A stretch of 11,421 nucleotides of DNA from AC-32 sp046726435. GTDB taxonomy: Bacteria; Actinomycetota; Thermoleophilia; Gaiellales; Gaiellaceae. The stretch covers positions 1 through 11,421 of the forward strand of contig JBKPAM010000144.1 of NCBI GenBank assembly GCA_046726435.1, given 5' to 3'. The position numbers and the translations under genes are program-made. Position 1 is the stretch's first letter, and each line of letters begins with the position of its first letter. The notes under the pieces are model-generated. The model ran no database searches, had not been told where the DNA came from, and was given only the letters and a program-made list of their open reading frames with translations. Shown here one piece after another: positions 1 to 5,954 of this stretch.

Positions 1-700
1 TGATCGTCAGCCAGAGCCACGGAATCCCGGCCACGTAGCGGAAGCCGGCGCCGATCTCGCGGAAGGTGCCCTCGGCGGCCGCGCGCTCGGCGGCCCGCGG
101 GCGCGTGGCGTAGACGAACCCGAAGGAGACGAGGTACGAGACCGCGTTGAAGGCGAAGACCTCCGCCGAGCCGGCCACGCCGTAGAGGAGCGAGGCGAGC
201 GAAGGTCCGACCAGGTAGCTCCCCTGGCGCGCCATCCCGATCAGCGCGTTCGCGGAGCCGAGGCCGGGCTCCTCGACCACGAGCGGGATCAGGCCGCCGA
301 GCGCCGGCGTGAAGAACCCTGTCGCGAGGCCCTCCACGAAGGCGATCGCGGCGAGCGAGCCGATCGTCAGGTGACCCATCGCGTCGACGACGACGAGCAC
401 GGCGATCACGAGGAACCGCGCCGCGTCGGAGATCAGCATCAGCGTTCGGCGGTCGTAGCGATCGGCGAGCGCGCCGCCCACGAGCACCGTCGAGAGGAGC
501 CCGACTCCCTGCAACGTCAGGACGAGCCCAAGCGAGCGAGCCGAGCCGGTGAGCGTGAAGGTCCGCCAGCCGAGCGCCACGACGAAGGCCGCGTCGCCGA
601 GCAGCGAGATCGCCTGACCGGTCCAGAGCAGGCGGAAGTCGCGGCTCCGGAACGCATGGAGGACGCGGGCGCGCGAGGGTGCGGCTGCGGTCACCTCCAC
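1..700 (-). CDS. MFS exporter, EntS/MFS_3-like (N-terminal part, runs off left edge)
   Basis: Reading the reverse strand from a GTG at 700 gives an open frame of 233 codons with no stop before the window edge, so the C-terminal half is missing. The protein starts with a short polar tail, then FRSRDFRLLWTGQ (residues 17-29), the usual opening of MFS_3/EntS-type exporters. Hydrophobic helices follow, with the MFS motif A region GGALADRYDRR at about residues 75-85 between helices 2 and 3, and about six helices in the visible part. Family knowledge: such proteins expel small molecules such as siderophores or drugs by proton antiport across the inner membrane; the substrate cannot be told here. 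GTG 700 was chosen over the in-frame GTG 694 because a TAGCTT hexamer lies 7 nt before it. The gene is divergent from the nitrilase-kinase-phosphatase operon. Family is confident, substrate unknown. Confidence 0.85.
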   Translation of the reverse strand, partial: MEVTAAAPSRARVLHAFRSRDFRLLWTGQAISLLGDAAFVVALGWRTFTLTGSARSLGLVLTLQGVGLLSTVLVGGALADRYDRRTLMLISDAARFLVIAVLVVVDAMGHLTIGSLAAIAFVEGLATGFFTPALGGLIPLVVEEPGLGSANALIGMARQGSYLVGPSLASLLYGVAGSAEVFAFNAVSYLVSFGFVYATRPRAAERAAAEGTFREIGAGFRYVAGIPWLWLTI

Positions 701-707
701 GGGCCGA

Positions 708-713
708 AAGCTA
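708..713 (-). promoter_or_regulatory. -10-like box TAGCTT for the leftward MFS gene (leaderless)
   Basis: On the minus strand TAGCTT (TANNNT) is followed by 7 nt and then the GTG at 700. There is no Shine-Dalgarno sequence next to that GTG and no clear -35 box. The spacing fits transcription beginning at the start codon. It overlaps the rightward box at 712-717 by two bases. Confidence 0.5.
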
Positions 714-717
714 TCCT
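712..717 (+). promoter_or_regulatory. -10-like box TATCCT for the nitrilase operon (leaderless)
   Basis: TATCCT is followed by exactly 6 nt and the GTG at 724, with no Shine-Dalgarno sequence in between. This is the arrangement expected for a leaderless actinobacterial transcript. No convincing -35 hexamer is seen 16-18 bp upstream. The whole divergent spacer is only 23 bp (701-723). Confidence 0.55.
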
Positions 718-723
718 CAGCCC

Positions 724-1560
724 GTGAGCGACCTCCTGCGCGTCGCCTGCGTCCAGCTGACGAGCGGGCCCGACAAGGCGGCGAACCTCGAGAAGACCGA
801 GCGGCTCGTGACCCGGGCCGCGGCCACGGGGGCCGACGTCGTCGCGCTGCCGGAGAAGTGGAACGCGATCGGCCCGCCCGACGTGCTGCACGCGGCCGCC
901 GAGCCGTTGGACGGCGGCGAGTCGGTCGCGGCGATGGCCGACTGGGCGCGCACGCACGGGATCACGCTCGTCGGCGGCTCGATCTCGGAGCGGCGGGAGG
1001 GCCGGGAGAAGCTCTCGAACACGTCGCTCGCGTTCGGCCCGGACGGGGAGCTGCTCGGCGTCTACCGCAAGATCCACCTCTTCGACGTCGAGGTCGGTGG
1101 GCACATCTACCGCGAGTCGGACGCCGAGGAGCCGGGCGCGGAGCCCGTGGTGGTGCAGGGCGAAGGCTGGCCGGTCGGCCTGACGGTCTGCTACGACGTC
1201 CGCTTCCCCGAGCTCTACCGGATCCTGGCTCTGGAAGGCGCGGAGCTCGTCACCGTTCCCGCGCACTTCACAACGCCGACCGGCAAGGACCACTGGCACG
1301 TGCTGCTGAGGGCGCGGGCGATCGAGAACCAGTACTACGTCGCAGCTCCGGCGCAGGTCGGTGAGACGCTGCCGGGACGCCCCGCCTACGGCCGCTCGCT
1401 GATCGTCGACCCGTGGGGAATCGTGCTCGCGCAGGCCCCTGACGAGGAGATGGTCATCACGGCCGAGCTGGACCGCGCAAGCCTGCGCTGGGTCCGCGAG
1501 AAGCTGCCGTCGCTGAAGAACCGCCAGGCGGACGCCTACCGTTGGCCGACGCCGGCCTGA
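724..1560 (+). CDS. Nitrilase-superfamily amidohydrolase, Nit type (omega-amidase / deaminated-glutathione amidase-like)
   Basis: The 278-residue protein is full length for the Nit branch of the carbon-nitrogen hydrolases. The catalytic triad is visible: Glu44 in LPEKW, Lys116 in YRKIHLFD and Cys156 in VCYDVRFPELYR. The C-terminal LPSLKNRQADAY motif is also typical. Family knowledge: these cytosolic enzymes hydrolyse amides such as alpha-ketoglutaramate or deaminated glutathione to the acid and ammonia, a metabolite-repair role. Which of these substrates is used cannot be decided from motifs. GTG 724 is preferred to the in-frame ATG 679 because the latter would lie inside the divergent MFS gene, and because TATCCT sits 6 nt before 724. 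It is the first gene of an operon; its last 19 bp overlap the kinase gene. Confidence 0.9.
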   Translation: MSDLLRVACVQLTSGPDKAANLEKTERLVTRAAATGADVVALPEKWNAIGPPDVLHAAAEPLDGGESVAAMADWARTHGITLVGGSISERREGREKLSNTSLAFGPDGELLGVYRKIHLFDVEVGGHIYRESDAEEPGAEPVVVQGEGWPVGLTVCYDVRFPELYRILALEGAELVTVPAHFTTPTGKDHWHVLLRARAIENQYYVAAPAQVGETLPGRPAYGRSLIVDPWGIVLAQAPDEEMVITAELDRASLRWVREKLPSLKNRQADAYRWPTPA

Positions 1561-2357
1561 CGCTCGCCGAGTGGCGGGCGGGCGCGCCGGAGCTCGCCGA
1601 GCAGGTCGCAGAGGAGTGGGGGCTGCGGCTGGGGGACGAGTACGAGCCGGGCGCCTGCGGCCACGTCGTTCGTGCCGAGCTGGCGGATGGCACCGGCGTG
1701 GTGCTCAAAGTCCAGTGGCCGCATCGCGAGTCGCTACAGGAAGCGGACGCGCTCGAGCGCTGGAACGGCGACGGTGCGGTGCGCTTGCTTGCGCAGGACG
1801 GCGAACGGTCGGCGCTGCTGCTCGAGCGCTGCGAGCCGGGCACGTGCCTCTCCTCGGTCGACCCCGGGGAGGCCCTCGACGTGCTGATCGGCCTGCTGCC
1901 GAGGATGTGGAAGACCGCGGAGGGATTCGCGACGATCGAAGACGAGGTCCCGTACTTGCTCAAGGATCTCGAACAGGCGCGTCATCCATGCCTCCAGGAC
2001 GCTGCGCTCGCCTATCTGCGCGAGCTCGTCCCGACGCAGGGCGAGCGGGTGCTCGTCAACGTCGACCTGCACGGAGCCAACGTCCTCGCCGCCGAGCGCG
2101 AGCCGTGGCTTGTGATCGACCCAAAGCCGATCGCGGCGGAGCGGGAGCTCGGGGCGGCCTCGATCGTTCGTTCGAACGAGCTCGGCCACAGCAAGCGCGA
2201 CGTCCTTTACCGGCTGGACCGTCTCTGCGCGGATCTCGGCCTCGACCGCGACCGTGTGCTCGCCTGGACGGTGGCGCACACCGTCGCTTGGTCGGGTTTG
2301 TCCGAGTACGACGATCCACACCTGGAGGCGGTGCGCTGGCTTCGGGAGGACGCATGA
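1542..2357 (+). CDS. APH(6)/hydroxyurea phosphotransferase-family small-molecule kinase
   Basis: This 271-residue protein has the two-lobed aminoglycoside-phosphotransferase kinase layout. A G-rich loop GACGHVVRAEL spans about residues 37-47, the likely ATP-binding Lys56 is in VVLKVQWP, and Glu67 follows in the next helix. The catalytic loop VDLHGANVL carries Asp175 and Asn180, and the Mg-binding Asp193 is in VIDPKP. The REPWLVIDPKP stretch is characteristic of the streptomycin 6-kinase/hydroxyurea kinase branch (Pfam APH_6_hur). It is somewhat shorter than classical streptomycin 6-kinases (about 300 residues). The substrate may be an antibiotic or an ordinary metabolite; an operon with an amidase and a phosphatase favours the latter, as inference. 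The start is a TTG at 1542 inside the nitrilase gene, as no other in-frame start keeps the N-lobe. The gene ends in an ATGA overlap with the next. Confidence 0.85.
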   Translation: MADAGLTLAEWRAGAPELAEQVAEEWGLRLGDEYEPGACGHVVRAELADGTGVVLKVQWPHRESLQEADALERWNGDGAVRLLAQDGERSALLLERCEPGTCLSSVDPGEALDVLIGLLPRMWKTAEGFATIEDEVPYLLKDLEQARHPCLQDAALAYLRELVPTQGERVLVNVDLHGANVLAAEREPWLVIDPKPIAAERELGAASIVRSNELGHSKRDVLYRLDRLCADLGLDRDRVLAWTVAHTVAWSGLSEYDDPHLEAVRWLREDA

Positions 2358-3040
2358 CCGTCCGGGCTGTCCTCTTCGACGTGGACTTCACGATCGCGCG
2401 CCCAGGGCCCGAGCTTGGGCCCGTGGGCTACAAGCGGCTCGGTGCGCGCTTCGGTCTCGAGCTCGACCCATCGCGGTACGCGGTCGCGCGCGAGCGGGCG
2501 GTCGAGGGGATCCGCCGCCACCCCGAGCTCGAGCACGACGAGGAGATCTGGGTCGCCTTCACCGAGCGGATCATCCGCGGCATGGGAGGTGACACCGACT
2601 CGGCGTACGAGTGTGCGGTCGAGATGACGAGGGCCTGGGAGCACGCGGAGCATTTCGAGCTCTACGAGGACGCCCTGCCGGTGCTCGAGGAGCTGAGGGC
2701 GCGCGACCTTAAGCTCGGGCTCGTCTCGAACACCGGCCGGGACCTCGACCGGTTCGTCGCGCACCACCGGCTCGACGTGGACGCCGCGCTCGGCTCGGGC
2801 GCGTTCGGGCGGACGAAGCCGCACCCGACGATCTTCCGGGCCGTGCTGGAGCGGCTCGGGGTCGAGCCGGGCGACGCGGTGATGGTGGGCGACTCGCCCG
2901 AGGACGACGTCGAGGGCGCACGCGCCTCGGGCATCGGCCGGGCGTTCCTGCTCGATCGCGAGGGCCGCTACCCGGAGCTGCCGGATCGCCTGCCCGACCT
3001 GTTCGCACTCCCTGCGGCGCTCGGGCTGCGGCCGAGCTGA
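2354..3040 (+). CDS. HAD-superfamily hydrolase (phosphatase-like)
   Basis: The 228-residue protein shows all four haloacid-dehalogenase motifs. Motif I is FDVDFTI, with nucleophile Asp9 and acid/base Asp11. Motif II is Ser125 in LVSNT, motif III Lys155 in GRTKPHP, and motif IV GDSPEDDVEGA, with Asp180 and Asp184/185. A helical cap (C1 position, about residues 18-100) separates motifs I and II. This is the phosphoglycolate phosphatase/HAD-IA subgroup, which removes phosphate from small phosphorylated metabolites in the cytosol using Mg2+; the substrate is unknown. The ATG at 2354 overlaps the kinase stop codon (ATGA), so translational coupling is likely. Kinase and phosphatase side by side could act on the same metabolite, an inference only. 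The 3' end overlaps the convergent CoA-transferase-like gene by 73 bp. Confidence 0.9.
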   Translation: MTVRAVLFDVDFTIARPGPELGPVGYKRLGARFGLELDPSRYAVARERAVEGIRRHPELEHDEEIWVAFTERIIRGMGGDTDSAYECAVEMTRAWEHAEHFELYEDALPVLEELRARDLKLGLVSNTGRDLDRFVAHHRLDVDAALGSGAFGRTKPHPTIFRAVLERLGVEPGDAVMVGDSPEDDVEGARASGIGRAFLLDREGRYPELPDRLPDLFALPAALGLRPS

Positions 3041-3906
3041 GCGGCGGCCTCCTCGAGGGTCGCGACCGGGCCGACGCTGACGTCCTCGCCGTCGAAGAGC
3101 TCGAGCCACGTCGCGAGCGGCTTGGCGGCGAAGGCCTCGGCGAGCTCGTCGGCCAGGGGCTCCTGCTCGGTCTGCCACTGCCGCTCGGCCAGCTCGGGCC
3201 GGCCGATCAGCTCGCAGAGGCGGCGGAAGAACCTCGGCTCGAGCGCGGCCACGGTCAGATGGCGGCCGTCGGCGGTCGCGTAGATGCGGTAGCAGGCCAG
3301 GCCCCCGGTGAGCAGGCGCGGGAAGGGCTCGCCGCCGAGACGGTGCGCGGCCAGCTCGTGGACGCTGCCGGTCAGCGAGACGACGAGCCGGGTGCCCCGG
3401 CCGGTGCGTTCGCGCTCGAGCACCGCCGCAAGGATCTGCGCGACCGCGTGAAGCCCTGCGCCGAGATCGGCGATCTGCACAGGCGGCATCGCAGGGGCGG
3501 TGTCGGCGAGCAGTCCTGCCCAGCCCTGGTAGTTGAGGTCGTGGCCGGCGCGCCGGTCGTCCGGGCCGAAGCCGGTGAAGGAGCAGTAGACGACGCGCTC
3601 TGAGAGGTCCTCCGGGCCGATGCCCAGCCGCTCGACCACACCCGGGCGGAAGCTCTCGAGCACGACATCTGCCTGTGTGCAGAGCTCGCGGCCTGCGGCA
3701 TGATCGGCTTTCAGGTCGAGCTCGACGGACTCCTTCCCGGCGTTCAGCGCGTCATGCCACGCCGGCGCCAGCTTCCGCAGCGGGTCTCCGCCCGGCGCCT
3801 CGAGCCGCACGACGCGGGCGCCCAGGCGCAGCAGCTCCCGGCTCGCGAACGGCCCCGGCAGGTAGCGCGTGAGGTCGACGACCAGCAGGCCCGCGAGCGG
3901 CTCCAC
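2968..3906 (-). CDS. CaiB/BaiF-family protein, alpha-methylacyl-CoA racemase-like, short form
   Basis: The 312-residue protein begins LLVVDLTRYLPGPFASRELLRLGARVVRLE, the standard opening of class III CoA-transferases and methylacyl-CoA racemases. The residues matching the racemase triad of mycobacterial MCR are present: His122 in GHDLNYQ, Asp147 in ADLGAG and Glu223 in ALEPRFF. This favours racemase-like over transferase activity, which would act on 2-methylacyl-CoA thioesters in branched-chain lipid breakdown. Recognisable homology ends near residue 290 (GPVATLEEAAA). The last about 22 residues are a Ser/Arg/Gly-rich tail read through the antisense of the HAD gene, so the protein is shorter than the usual 350-400 residues and lacks the normal C-terminal segment. 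The start is the GTG at 3906, 6 nt behind a TAGCTT box. The gene is divergent from the TetR gene. Confidence 0.85.
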   Translation of the reverse strand: MEPLAGLLVVDLTRYLPGPFASRELLRLGARVVRLEAPGGDPLRKLAPAWHDALNAGKESVELDLKADHAAGRELCTQADVVLESFRPGVVERLGIGPEDLSERVVYCSFTGFGPDDRRAGHDLNYQGWAGLLADTAPAMPPVQIADLGAGLHAVAQILAAVLERERTGRGTRLVVSLTGSVHELAAHRLGGEPFPRLLTGGLACYRIYATADGRHLTVAALEPRFFRRLCELIGRPELAERQWQTEQEPLADELAEAFAAKPLATWLELFDGEDVSVGPVATLEEAAAQLGRSPSAAGSANRSGRRSGSSG

Positions 3907-3912
3907 CTGGCG

Positions 3913-3918
3913 AAGCTA
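3913..3918 (-). promoter_or_regulatory. -10-like box TAGCTT for the CaiB-family gene (leaderless)
   Basis: On the minus strand TAGCTT is followed by exactly 6 nt and the GTG at 3906. The hexamer is identical to the leftward box of the first divergent pair at 708-713. No Shine-Dalgarno sequence precedes the start. Confidence 0.55.
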
Positions 3919-3919
3919 C

Positions 3920-3925
3920 TACACT
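3920..3925 (+). promoter_or_regulatory. -10-like box TACACT for the tetR-MFS operon (leaderless)
   Basis: TACACT is followed by 8 nt and the GTG at 3934. It lies one base beyond the leftward TAGCTT box (3913-3918), so both promoters sit in a 27-bp spacer (3907-3933). A TetR dimer bound here would be expected to block both directions; no clear long operator palindrome is visible. Confidence 0.5.
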
Positions 3926-3933
3926 CGTTCGAA

Positions 3934-4551
3934 GTGCCCGACCGCACCACTGCGCAGGAGGAGAAGCGCCGACTGTTGCTGGAAGCGGCGGTCCGGGTCT
4001 TCGCGCGCAAGGGCTACCACGCCAGCCGCGTCGGCGACATCGCGGAGGAAGCCGGCGTCGCGCACGGGCTCATCTACCACTACTTCGAGTCGAAGGAGGA
4101 CGTCTTGCGGGCCGTCTTCCGGGAGACGTGGCGCGAGCTGATCGCGACGATCAGGAGCGTGGAGCAGGCCGGCGACGCGCCCCCGGAGCAGCTGCGGAAG
4201 GTGGCGGAGATCCTGCTTCGCTCGTGGCGGCGCGATCCCGACCTCGTGCGCGTCTTGGTGCTCGAGGTGACGCGGAGCCAGCACGTCCGCGGGGAGATGG
4301 AGGAGATCGCGGAGTCGTTCGCGGCGATCCAGGAGATCATCGAGCGCGGGCAGGCTGACGGGTCGATCCGGGCCGATCTCGACGCGAGGCTCTCGAGCTA
4401 CGTCTTCTTCGGCGCGGTCGAGGAACTGCTGACCGGGTGGGCGCTGGGCCGGCTGCCCGACTCCGACGAGGACGTGGCGCGGGCCGAGCGAACGCTCGTC
4501 GAGATCGTCACGGGCGGCCTTGCCCTCGAGCCGGCGACGGCCGGGACGTAG
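3934..4551 (+). CDS. TetR/AcrR-family repressor, FadR-like
   Basis: The 205-residue protein has the N-terminal TetR DNA-binding domain: LLEAAVRVFARKGYHASRV at about residues 15-33, then a helix-turn-helix DIAEEAGVAHGLIYHYFESKE (35-55) with the family-typical YHYF. The C-terminal ligand domain ends with YVFFGAVEELLTGWALG, which resembles FadR/YsiA-type regulators of fatty-acid degradation, whose ligand is long-chain acyl-CoA. That assignment fits the neighbouring racemase-like and acyl-CoA dehydrogenase genes but is inference. The GTG at 3934 was chosen because it directly precedes the conserved domain and lies 8 nt after TACACT; longer in-frame starts would run back through the divergent gene. 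Its TAG stop touches the GTG of the MFS gene with no space, so the two are one operon. It probably represses itself and perhaps the divergent gene. Confidence 0.9.
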   Translation: MPDRTTAQEEKRRLLLEAAVRVFARKGYHASRVGDIAEEAGVAHGLIYHYFESKEDVLRAVFRETWRELIATIRSVEQAGDAPPEQLRKVAEILLRSWRRDPDLVRVLVLEVTRSQHVRGEMEEIAESFAAIQEIIERGQADGSIRADLDARLSSYVFFGAVEELLTGWALGRLPDSDEDVARAERTLVEIVTGGLALEPATAGT

Positions 4552-5829
4552 GTGGCCGCCACTTCGAGCTCGGAGGCGCTGGTCCGCGTGCCCGCCGTGC
4601 GGTCGCGGCTGCTCTGGGCGCTCGGGCTCGGAGCGTTCGGGCTCGCCTTCTCGATCACGACCACCGCCGCCTACCTGCCGCCGCTCTTGCACCGCTTCAC
4701 GAGCTCGGGCGGCCTGATCGGCGCGATCCTGGGCGCCGAGGGCATCTTCGCGCTCACGCTCTCGCCGATCGTCGGGCCCTGGAGCGACGCCTTCCACACT
4801 CCGCTCGGACGGCGGCGGCCGTTCATGCTCGTGGCCCTGATGCCGATGGGCTTCTGCCTGCTGCTGATGCCGTTCATGCCGAACCTCTGGACGACGGTCG
4901 TCGTCGTGATGACCTTCTTCTTCGCGTACTACATCTACGAGCCGCCGTACCGCGGGCTCTACCCGGACGTGCTGCCTGCGCGGCTCTTCGGGCGCTCGCA
5001 GGGCGTGCAGCACATCCAGCGCGGAGTTGCGATCGGCATCGCGCTCGTGGGCGGCGGGCTGCTGTTCAAGGTCTGGCGGCCCGCGCCGTTCGTGCTCGCG
5101 GCGCTGCTGACGACAGCTGCGTGCGGCGCCGTGGTCTACCTCGTACGCGAGGACGGCGGTCACGGACGCGTCTTCGAGGGGTTCGCCGCCTACATCCGCC
5201 GGAGCTGGCACATCTTCTGGGAGGACGGCGACGTGCGGCGCTTCCTGATCGCCAACTCGGCGTGGGAGGGGACGTTCGCGGCGGCGCGCACCTTCGTCGT
5301 GCTCTACGTGATCGACGGGCTCCACCAGTCGAAGGTGATGTCATCGGCCGTTTTGGGCGCGGTGGCCGTGGGGTACGTGATCGCGGCGGTCTTCGCCGGG
5401 CGGCTGGGCGACCGCTTTGGGATGGCGCGCGTGATCTTCTTCGCGTCGTTCATCTACGGCGGTGGGTATCTGGTCGCCGGGCTGGCGCAGGAGTGGCACG
5501 ACTGGTACTTCGGGCTGATCATTCCGGTCGCCGTGGCCGGCGGCACGGTCATGACCCTGGCGTGGGGGCTGCTCTACAAGATCGTGCCCGTCGAGCACCG
5601 CGGTGCCGTGTCCGGGCTGGCGACGACGACGAAGGGGATCGGGCTGCTGGTGGGCGCTCCGGTCGCCGGGTTGGCGATCGACCTGGCGCGGCCCTACCTG
5701 GAGGCCACGGACGGTTACCAGGTCCTCTGGCCGATCTGCGGGATCCCGATCCTGGCGGCTACGCCGCTGCTGCTACGCCTGATGGAGGTCGAGCCGAAGG
5801 CCGCGCGAGTGGAGATGCCGGTGGTGTGA
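4552..5829 (+). CDS. MFS transporter, SLC45/GPH sugar-porter-like
   Basis: The 425-residue protein has about 12 hydrophobic segments in two halves. The loop between helices 2 and 3 reads GPWSDAFHTPLGRRRPFML (about residues 79-97). A G-x-x-S-D followed by GRRRPF is the form of motif A seen in sucrose/GPH/SLC45-type porters. The second-half equivalent is FAGRLGDRFGMAR. Family knowledge: proton-coupled uptake of sugars or related solutes across the inner membrane. The substrate is unknown, and the FadR-like partner leaves open a lipid-derived or drug-like substrate. The GTG start at 4552 directly follows the TetR stop (TAG-GTG), so expression probably depends on translational coupling from that gene. 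The stop codon lies 5 bp before the first palindrome of the mobile element. Confidence 0.85.
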   Translation: MAATSSSEALVRVPAVRSRLLWALGLGAFGLAFSITTTAAYLPPLLHRFTSSGGLIGAILGAEGIFALTLSPIVGPWSDAFHTPLGRRRPFMLVALMPMGFCLLLMPFMPNLWTTVVVVMTFFFAYYIYEPPYRGLYPDVLPARLFGRSQGVQHIQRGVAIGIALVGGGLLFKVWRPAPFVLAALLTTAACGAVVYLVREDGGHGRVFEGFAAYIRRSWHIFWEDGDVRRFLIANSAWEGTFAAARTFVVLYVIDGLHQSKVMSSAVLGAVAVGYVIAAVFAGRLGDRFGMARVIFFASFIYGGGYLVAGLAQEWHDWYFGLIIPVAVAGGTVMTLAWGLLYKIVPVEHRGAVSGLATTTKGIGLLVGAPVAGLAIDLARPYLEATDGYQVLWPICGIPILAATPLLLRLMEVEPKAARVEMPVV

Positions 5830-5834
5830 CGCGC

Positions 5835-5874
5835 CGGACATGTCCGTTCCGGACATGTCCGAGGGACAGTCCCT
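5835..5874. repeat. Left palindrome array of the RAYT element (three palindromes)
   Basis: Two identical 12-bp palindromes CGGACATGTCCG lie at 5835-5846 and 5850-5861, separated by TTC. One base later comes the odd-centred palindrome AGGGACAGTCCCT at 5862-5874. The spacing between the first two is 15 bp start to start. The array begins 5 bp after the MFS stop and could also form terminator-like hairpins. Confidence 0.85.
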
Positions 5875-5918
5875 GTGGGCCGAATCAGCCACGGCTTCGC
5901 GCCGAAACGCGACGCGCC

Positions 5919-5932
5919 GGCGAGCGATCGCC
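5919..5932 (+). other. Small hairpin upstream of the transposase gene
   Basis: GGCGA and TCGCC form a perfect 5-bp stem around a GCGA loop, a GNRA-type tetraloop. It lies in the 80-bp stretch between the left array and the transposase ATG. A structural role in the element's end or in the mRNA leader is possible but unproven. Confidence 0.35.
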
Positions 5933-5937
5933 TACCC

Positions 5938-5954
5938 GGACGTACGGTGCGTCC
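5938..5954 (+). promoter_or_regulatory. Hairpin flush with the transposase start codon
   Basis: GGACG (5938-5942) pairs with CGTCC (5950-5954) around a 7-nt loop, and the next base is the A of the ATG at 5955. No Shine-Dalgarno sequence is present. If the transcript includes this region, the stem would hinder initiation; the IS200 transposase is known to be held down by a leader structure. The loop contains the TACGGT box listed separately, so the region could instead be promoter DNA. Confidence 0.35.
5943..5948 (+). promoter_or_regulatory. -10-like box TACGGT for the transposase gene
   Basis: TACGGT fits TANNNT and is followed by exactly 6 nt and the ATG at 5955, the same spacing seen before most other genes in the window. 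It is a weaker match to a -10 consensus than the others, and no -35 box is seen. Confidence 0.35.

Noticed and set aside
371..727. Plus-strand open frame of 118 codons within the divergent MFS gene
   Set aside because: It is antisense to a clear MFS reading frame, has charged low-complexity sequence and no start signal.
1542..2357. Kinase as a proven streptomycin-resistance gene
   Set aside because: The fold and motifs fit the APH(6)/hydroxyurea kinase branch, but substrate cannot be read from motifs and the operon context is metabolic, so no resistance gene symbol is given.
3919..5325. Long open frame on the minus strand opposite the TetR and MFS genes
   Set aside because: Its product is Arg/Asp/Glu/His-rich low complexity with no family motif. 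It mirrors strongly coding genes on the other strand and is an artefact of high GC, where stop codons are rare.
5836..5860. GGACATGTCC pairs as regulator binding sites (they resemble a p53-type half-site)
   Set aside because: The resemblance is to a eukaryotic factor and must be chance. Placement at both ends of the transposase gene explains the repeats better, though a bacterial regulator using them is not excluded.
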